From NCBI GenBank assembly GCA_903813345.2, contig CAIIXF020000004.1, positions 30,135,985 through 30,199,984 on the forward strand: a DNA stretch of 64,000 bases, read 5' to 3'. Under the pieces are notes generated by a model that worked only from the letters and a program-made list of their open reading frames with translations, did no database searches and was not told the DNA's origin. The stretch is from Owenia fusiformis (lineage: Eukaryota; Annelida; Polychaeta; Sabellida; Oweniidae). Shown in pieces: positions 57,871 through 64,000 of the stretch. Position 1 is the stretch's first letter, and every line of letters starts with the position of its first letter. The position numbers and the translations under genes are program-made.

Positions 57871-58476
57871 TACCGTATTCTCTGTAATTAGCGCCCAGGG
57901 AGTTTAGAAAATTGAAAATACATTATTTAGACCATTCTAATAAGCGCCCATGTATGAAAGAAATCAGAAATCCTGAGGAATTTCATGTATGGCAATTTTT
58001 CTTGACAAGAATGCATTTTCTTCAACATATTTTTATAATAATATGACAAGTGCTGTTATTGGAGAGAATACGGTAAAGATCGCTTAGACAATATTGACAG
58101 TGGTTGAAGACCCGTCTATGTCTAATTTATTTCCGGCACGCCCACTTTGTCATTATCGCCGATTACCTTCAATATTTCCACTAGAGACTGCTGGATATCG
58201 ATCTAAAGTTATACATTATTTCTAATTTGATGAGAGATCATCATTATTCGTGCAAAAGTCGTGTAAAAGTCGAGAAACATTAAAAAGAAACCAGAAAGTT
58301 CACGACCTCGACATGCGCAGAACATCTGCGCAGTAGCTTTTGAAATTTCTGAATGCCGATAAAGAACAATTTCTTCATTCATTATGGATTATTATGATTC
58401 CTCGATGTTTCTTGAACTTTGTGAAGCGGGGTGGGCGCTTATTAGAGAGTGGGGGGTAATTACAGAGAATATGGTA
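57871..58476. mobile_element. MITE 3, TA-flanked (CCGTATTCTCTGTAATTA ends)
   Basis: 606 bp. Inverted ends TACCGTATTCTCTGTAATTA / TAATTACAGAGAATATGGTA differ at one base. TA lies at both borders. GCGCCC / GGGCGC words occur near each end. Non-coding, Tc1/mariner-type MITE. Confidence 0.85.
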
Positions 58477-58740
58477 GGTATAAACATATACATAGAGGAG
58501 AAAGTACAATGGATTTCTCCATGCCTGTTGGCAGGGCTAGGGTCTGTGAGATAAGGTTTGGGTTTATTGACTGGATTTACAATTGTTTTATATGTTTAAT
58601 AAGTTTTATATATACCTTTAAGTATACTATTAAATAGAATTAACAGTTACTATGGAATGAAAGATTACAATGAAATGAACATTGGTCTTCATTTAAAATG
58701 GGATTGTGACAGTTGTGAATTTTCCACTATATTTGCTTAG

Positions 58741-58913
58741 GAGGATGCTACTGACTCTGAACAACTTCTATTTCATAAACATTTAAGACATTCAAAAGAA
58801 CAATTTCCAAGTTCCTTAAGCAATAAAAAAAATAAACTCATAGCAGGGCATTATCTCCAGAAGTTTGAAAAGCATATGTACATTCTATTATATGATTGCA
58901 GAAAACTACAAAA
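58741..58913 (+). CDS. Orphan internal exon
   Basis: 173 bp between TTTGCTTAG and AAAA|GTAAGT, open throughout: EDATDSEQLLFHKHLRHSKE, then QFPSSLSNKKNKLIAGHYLQ. Basic and histidine-rich; no domain recognised. Possibly the same gene as the exons at 59.4-59.8 kb. Confidence 0.45.
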
Positions 58914-59420
58914 GTAAGTTCAAATATTTGATTTAATAATGAGCAATAATGTTATATTAGAAATGTATGAATTGTAAAATGTAACATGTTATGATTGAAT
59001 AAAAAAAAAATAGACTAAGAGACAAAATTGGAAATTTATTGAATATAAGCTGTATTGACTCATTAAAGAATATATAAAGGCAAGAGAGAAAATTTCATGT
59101 AAATAATGTTTGGCCTCTAGAAGGAGCATGGCAACAGGTTTTAGAACTCTTTTCGTTTACTATTTGTCTTGTGTTCTGGAAAGAGACTCATTTTCCCAGT
59201 ATTGAAACCTCACTACTGCAAACAAAAAAGAGTCTGTAATGGTAAGTTGAGATATGTCATAGTACAGTTCTGCCTGATAGCATTCTGTCTGATGGACTTA
59301 TTCCAAAGAATTATCTAAAGGAGATAAGGATATATAGCTCAGAATATTTTATATGCCAAGAAAGCAGTTTTTTTTATTACTTTGCACAAATGATGCTTCA
59401 CCCTTTTTTCTCTCTTGCAG

Positions 59421-59605
59421 GACTTTTGTACTTTTCTTTCACCCTGGCTGGCTCAAAAATGAAAGATTATATTTCCAGTTTAATTTCAAGACAAAGGGAC
59501 TTTCCTGTTTCAAACAGTTTTATTGAAGAGTTCAATTCATTAATTTCAACTTCAGCCGAGAAGGAGGAACATTTTCAAACATTAAATTTTACAAGCATTT
59601 TTTAA
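59421..59605 (+). CDS. Exon-like open frame
   Basis: Follows CTCTTGCAG and stays open for 61 codons to TAA at 59603-59605, including MKDYISSLISRQRDFPVSN and FIEEFNSLISTSAEKEE. Protein-like composition, no domain recognised. No donor precedes the stop, so it is either a terminal exon or a broken one. Confidence 0.35.
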
Positions 59606-59633
59606 AATAAAATTTTCAAGCGTTTATTTTTAG

Positions 59634-59770
59634 AAGAAGGCCAGCCAGTCTTGGAGAACTATTTTGAATCTTTGGATATCAAGAAACTTCACATTGCCCC
59701 TAATTTATTACAACAATATCAAAAAGTTTTCAAAAACAAGACAAAAAAGATGGAAAACAACCCAAAATAG
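59634..59770 (+). CDS. Exon-like open frame (terminal)
   Basis: Starts after TTTATTTTTAG with EGQPVLENYFESLDIKKLHI, then APNLLQQYQKVFKNKTKKM, ending TAG at 59768-59770. An overlapping frame continues as QDQRKNLADHVEYSV to 59864, so a frameshift near the end is possible. Unrecognised. Confidence 0.35.
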
Positions 59771-59870
59771 ACGGTATCATATTAATCAAGATCAGCGAAA
59801 GAATCTCGCTGATCACGTGGAGTATTCTGTGAGGACACCAAAGGAATATTCTCTCAATAATTAAGTAATT

Positions 59871-60391
59871 CAGGTCAGAAAAGGGTAATGGAACAATATG
59901 GATAAAGGAGATCAGTTAAATTAATGTAATGTGTAATATAAGTAAAAAATGTTTCTGGTAAAAAAATAGAGGTAATTTTTGATTTATTTTTTCTTAAGAA
60001 AAATAAATATTTTACAAAATTATATATAAATGCACTTTTTATTCTTAAATACTATTTTAATTTTTTTTCACGTCAATAAATTGGTTATTTTTCTAGCATT
60101 TTCTAATTCTTCAAGTGGAAAGAGGGAATATGTGTAAAAAGTAAATTATTAACGAGCTCATCTAAAAACCTTGGTGTTCGACAAAAAAAAATCCATTTAT
60201 TCTCTCATTTGGCCTCATTCTTAAGTTTTCCCTCCATATATAATAAGTTTGGCCGATGCCTTATCTAGCGTGACCTACTTTTCATCAGTTAATCACAGGA
60301 AATTGAATAGTAATCCCCTTCTCTCATATGAAGCAAATCATTTCTCCCTTGCATTCGTCTCAAATTCCAACATGGAAGAGATTCTAAGAAA
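59871..60391. other. AT-rich spacer
   Basis: No feature recognised. Confidence 0.4.
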
Positions 60392-60703
60392 ATGATATCG
60401 ACAAATGGACGTCGAAACGTAGGGGACAAGGTATGTATATATCAAATGCTGCCATCTTTCTTTACAATGGGGAGTTACAAGTATAGCTCCTCACTTTATG
60501 TGGTAAAGAAGAAATTATCAGACTTGATCGTACATATCGTACATATCCAACGGGTTCTCGATAAGGAGATGACTACGGGGTGCCTGAGGGTACTCTCACA
60601 GCCCATGCAGCACATGATAAACTACACAGGGCTCCCTCGCACGACAATTGCTTCAATGTTGGCGAAAAGGAATACAACAATATCAGAATCATATTGGAAG
60701 TAA
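60392..60703 (+). CDS. Exon-like frame with helix-turn-helix-like end
   Basis: ATG..GGGGACAAG|GTATGT looks like a short first exon. The distal part reads RVLSQPMQHMINYTGLPRTT then IASMLAKRNTT and ends near a GTAAGTAC donor (60700). LSQPMQHMINYTGLPRTTI resembles a helix-turn-helix as in transposase N-termini. Unproven; no catalytic domain nearby. Confidence 0.35.
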   Translation: MISTNGRRNVGDKVCIYQMLPSFFTMGSYKYSSSLYVVKKKLSDLIVHIVHIQRVLDKEMTTGCLRVLSQPMQHMINYTGLPRTTIASMLAKRNTTISESYWK

Positions 60704-62079
60704 GTACTACTTGCTTTGACATTCTTAATTCATTTGGTTTCATTTTTCTAAAGATTCATTTCAGCAATTTCTACATTTATGTCAGAAACCAACATTACAT
60801 CATCACAGCATATTGAGTCTCATTAATTTTCCACTGCTTCTGCAGACAATGGGAAATTTAAGCTTGCACTGTTTTTCACACCTAAACGTGAACATAAGTT
60901 ATTTAAGTGATGAATTTGTATGGGCGAATGGCCATACATATAGGTTTGCATTTTAATTTTATGTGCTTGCTTAAACTCACTATAATTAAAAAAATCCCTC
61001 ATACTCAGTTGTGAAAGCTTCTAAAGAAAAACGTCCTCATTTGGATAGAACTTCCAAATTACATATTTCGCCATAATAATGCAATTAAATAAGCAGTCAC
61101 ATGTAGCCATTTGAGCTCACCAAGAAACATCCCATTGTGTTATGCCATGTGTCAATGTGTGTACCCTAATTTTTTCTCCAATGGTTTGGCCCCTTCAGCT
61201 CTCATCTGTGTCTGTCTTTGCAATACTATTTCTACTTCCCCTTCAGTTACTACCCATGCACTTGTTTCACAGATGAATAGCATCAACATTGTCACAATAA
61301 TCTACAATATTCAACCTGTGAAATGGGGCACACATTCAAAAATCCACAACTAGTATCTAGTAATAAAGGCTGGACATCTTGACAACATCAGAAAAAAAAC
61401 ACCAAAGACACTTAAACTTCAGCACCACCTTCAACAGAAGCTCCAGCAGACACCAAAATGCCTGGGTGCCATGAACCACTGATGGCTGATTGAAATGAGA
61501 CGCCCTAAAGATTCCGGAATCTTCAAACTCGACACATTAGAGATGCTTGGAATCAAGCCAACATAATTCGTTTTCAAGAATCTCAATAAAAAGAACAGAA
61601 ACATGCATTATCAAGAGAAACAAGGCTTTTGGTGTCATCATCCAGGCAAACAAGCTCAAGATGTTTCTGAAAGGCTTCAGGCCTCAAATCAACAACCTTT
61701 GCTCCTGAAACAACCAACATCGGCACGATATGGGAAGCGATTCTGGACCACTGTGGATGCAACCTCTAGTTGGCAGCAACAGATCAGCACAAAAATGCAT
61801 TGATCAAGCTCAAGACAGAGGAATCTCTCTCAGAGTCTGCCCTCATCAAGACCATCGACAAGTGATCCTTCAGCAATGTTCTAATCTTAAGAGCTAAGAC
61901 TTAAGCAGCCGACTCAGAAGAGAAATGTTCAACTCCATACAATGATAACAGTCCAAGAAGATGACACAAATACAACCAATTTTCTACTTATTTTGAATAC
62001 AAGTACAATGATACTAGTAAGTAAGACCAATTGCCATAGGCATATCACCATTCAAGCAACAAAGCATCCCTACTTAACA
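60704..62079. other. Mostly spacer; degenerate coding-like 61380-61900
   Basis: 61380-61900 has coding-like composition in broken frames (RRPKDSGIFKLDTLEMLGIK, TNIGTIWEAILDHCGCNL) but no family I can name. It may be part of the Penelope-like relic downstream. Confidence 0.3.
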
Positions 62080-62335
62080 GAACTGATCTACTCAAACCAT
62101 GTAACGCAAATACAAATAATCGTAACCATGAACAAGCACCTCATATTCCAAGGCTCACAATAACATATCATCCATCTTTAACCATTCTACACAAACTACT
62201 ACTGAAGCACTTGAATATCATAAGCAAATTGACCCTGAACTCCGACAAGTCTTCCCAATAGAACATACCTTTACTAAAAATTTCAAGGATTTGCTTGTAC
62301 AGGCACAAATGCCAGCAACACATATGATAACGACC
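62080..62335 (+). pseudogene. Penelope-like element, C-terminal RT/connection fragment
   Basis: The frame gives IPRLTITYHPSLTILHKLLL and, after a frameshift, QIDPELRQVFPIEHTFTKN then FKDLLVQAQMP. The ITYHPSL..DP-x-L-R..FP..N-x-K-D-L-L-V-x-A series is typical of the linker before the GIY-YIG endonuclease in Penelope-like elements. The endonuclease itself is not seen. Confidence 0.55.
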
Positions 62336-62353
62336 ATCAAAAGCTAGCTGAAT

Positions 62354-62766
62354 TGAGCCTCCTTACACAAGTAGCATGTACAAAAGCTCTAATGAAGTAG
62401 GATCAGCTATACTAAACGAAGCAGGGAAAGACATATCTGAAGAAGTATACTGCTACTAACTTGACAGTGACAGGGTGCAACAATACTAAATAAACATTTG
62501 CTGAACTAACCAGGAATATTCTGTAGTCTGACTTAATGTGTTGAAGTTTGTAAACCATATCTTTGTACAAATTGAAAATAAAAAAGAGGAAGAAAAGCTG
62601 CAGTAAATAACATTGGACTTAATGCGGGGATTATTGAATCGTCAATCTGAGTCAAAAGAAGAGAATTGGTTTTGAGTCCCCTCACACAAGTAGCATTGTA
62701 CAAAACCTCTAATGATGTAGGATCGGCTATACTAAATGAAGGAAGGAAATATCTGGAAAAGTACAT
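62354..62766. repeat. Direct repeat of about 95 bp, 318 bp apart
   Basis: 62354-62446 and 62672-62766 share CTCACACAAGTAGCAT.TGTAC, CTCTAATGA.GTAGGATC and GCTATACTAAA.GAAG. Diverged; probable local duplication. Confidence 0.6.
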
Positions 62767-63265
62767 CAGAAGGAGAGGAGTTATTCTACTCCTACAATAA
62801 ATGATTACAAGGGAGGTAAAAACACAACAGAAGTAATAACAATCACATTCTTAATATAGGGTAACAAAGGGTTAATGCATTTCAAAATATTTGTATTGAG
62901 CATCCAAAAGATGACAATTAAATCAAAAAGTATGGAAAGAAATGGAATGAAATCATTAAAATTAATAATTTTGGTATCAATACTTCTGTAGATAAGACAT
63001 TTATACAATTGATATATCTTTACATCAGACAAAGGCAACACTGTTGTAATGTTTGCTGTTAAGTGTTCAATAAAAAGCAGCTAAGTCATCTAGCAAGGTA
63101 CCCTCCTTGAGATGGAAGCTAAACTGGGTTTTAAGTTCACATACAAAAAGTCTCATGAAAAGTCTGCATGGAAATCATATTATTAATGCAAGTACTCAAG
63201 TACAAGATCAGGGATGGTTTGCTTCTTTAAAATTATATATCTGCTATATTTTCTGTATATTTAAG

Positions 63266-63758
63266 TCACGAAATATGGACACGGTCTACAAGATGGAGCA
63301 CCAGGGGGAACATGGAAATTGGTCTGTGTTGCTGATAAAACAGCTGGCGTGCAGGCATTTTACCTCATCAATGCGTTCGATGCAATGGTCAGGAAGAACA
63401 TTGCCTGGAACATTCAGACCAAGTTGCGACCTGCTCGCAACTGCAAATGCTTAAGCAAAATGGTAGTATTGGTGAAAACATGAGCCACCTAATATTGGTT
63501 AATGTCCGACACAGTGATCGCAAAACACATTTCTGCACTAGTTTCAACTCCTGCGATTGAACAATGGCAGAAAATAAAGCCATTCCAAAATGAAGAACAG
63601 TGGGGGTCGTTACCTAAAAAAAAACCATAGAAGCCCCTCTTCAGAGGAAAAGAAAAGCTGACGAGGATGAACATGTTGCCCCCTTGTCAGTTGTTGCGAA
63701 AGTGCAAAAGATGGCTGATTTGGCAGAGCATTATGTCCCAATTAGTAAACCAATTTAA
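63266..63758 (+). CDS. C-terminal exons of an unrecognised nuclear protein (frame-broken)
   Basis: After TATATTTAAG, the frame reads KYGHGLQDGAPGGTWKLVCV, ADKTAGVQAFYLINAFDAM, VRKNIAWN, to TGA at 63481. A second open block (63505 on) gives SDTVIAKHISALVSTPAIE and PFQNEEQWGSLPKKK, then a stop. A third frame (from about 63628) gives EAPLQRKRKADEDEHVAPLS and ends VPISKPI, TAA at 63756-63758. The last break lies on an A9 tract, where one more A would keep it open. KRKRKADEDE is NLS-like. Function unknown. Confidence 0.45.
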
Positions 63759-64000
63759 TTGAAGGTACATTAATGTAGTAAAATAACCTTGAAATCATAT
63801 TGAACAATATTTAAAATAGCTGTTCTGGTTTGTTAAGCCATGTTTAATTTGGTAAACAGACCTCTAAATTAAATGGTTTCTGGTTGATACAATATAAATA
63901 CAGATGTTATTAATCCACACATTAAGATAGCACTTACCATTACTATTTTCAGATGAAGCCCAAAACCAGTTTGGTAGTTGAAGTCGGCAAAATTAAGAAA

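Overview
This is AT-rich, repeat-dense nuclear DNA from an animal. The evidence is GT-AG introns, AATAAA signals, 5'-truncated LINEs, Penelope-like, piggyBac, Harbinger, Pogo/Tigger and Helitron relics, MITEs and minisatellites. The mix suggests a marine invertebrate, perhaps a bivalve mollusc, but the species cannot be named from sequence alone. No prokaryotic operons, phage, rRNA or CRISPR arrays are present. Most long open frames are transposon pieces or accidental frames in repeats; real coding sequence mostly lies in short spliced exons read by eye.

Layout. 0-23.5 kb is a degenerate tandem segmental duplication. A 217-bp repeat, a RecQ-like helicase fragment, a Pogo-like DDE transposase and a C2H2/acidic-repeat gene occur in that order twice (0-5.2 kb and 12.5-21.5 kb, genes on the minus strand). 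Each copy has its own later damage: a LINE in the first zinc-finger gene, and a 1.79-kb C-rich TIR element in the second transposase. A 6.1-kb head-to-tail array of four 1.4-1.8-kb hairpin-bearing units (6.1-12.2 kb) separates them. 22.5-23.0 kb holds a Myb/SANT-like gene with a housekeeping-type promoter. 25-40 kb is dominated by MITEs, foldback structures and a PIF/Harbinger transposase pseudogene whose two exons join perfectly across a 7.9-kb intron.

41.3-43.3 kb is the most interesting part: an apparently intact five-exon gene on the plus strand, 172 codons, predicting a small protein with a MADS-box-like (SRF-type) domain and an acidic C-terminus. Its promoter and first two exons lie between near-perfect inverted repeats of a TIR element, while exons 3-5 lie outside it.

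44-64 kb contains a textbook non-autonomous Helitron, another copy of the acidic C2H2-family exons, LINE and piggyBac tails, tRNA-like sequences, a 170-bp tandem repeat, a Penelope-like RT scrap next to a 27-copy 48/49-bp minisatellite, and several orphan exons of unrecognised genes. Exon boundaries and family calls are by eye without database searches.
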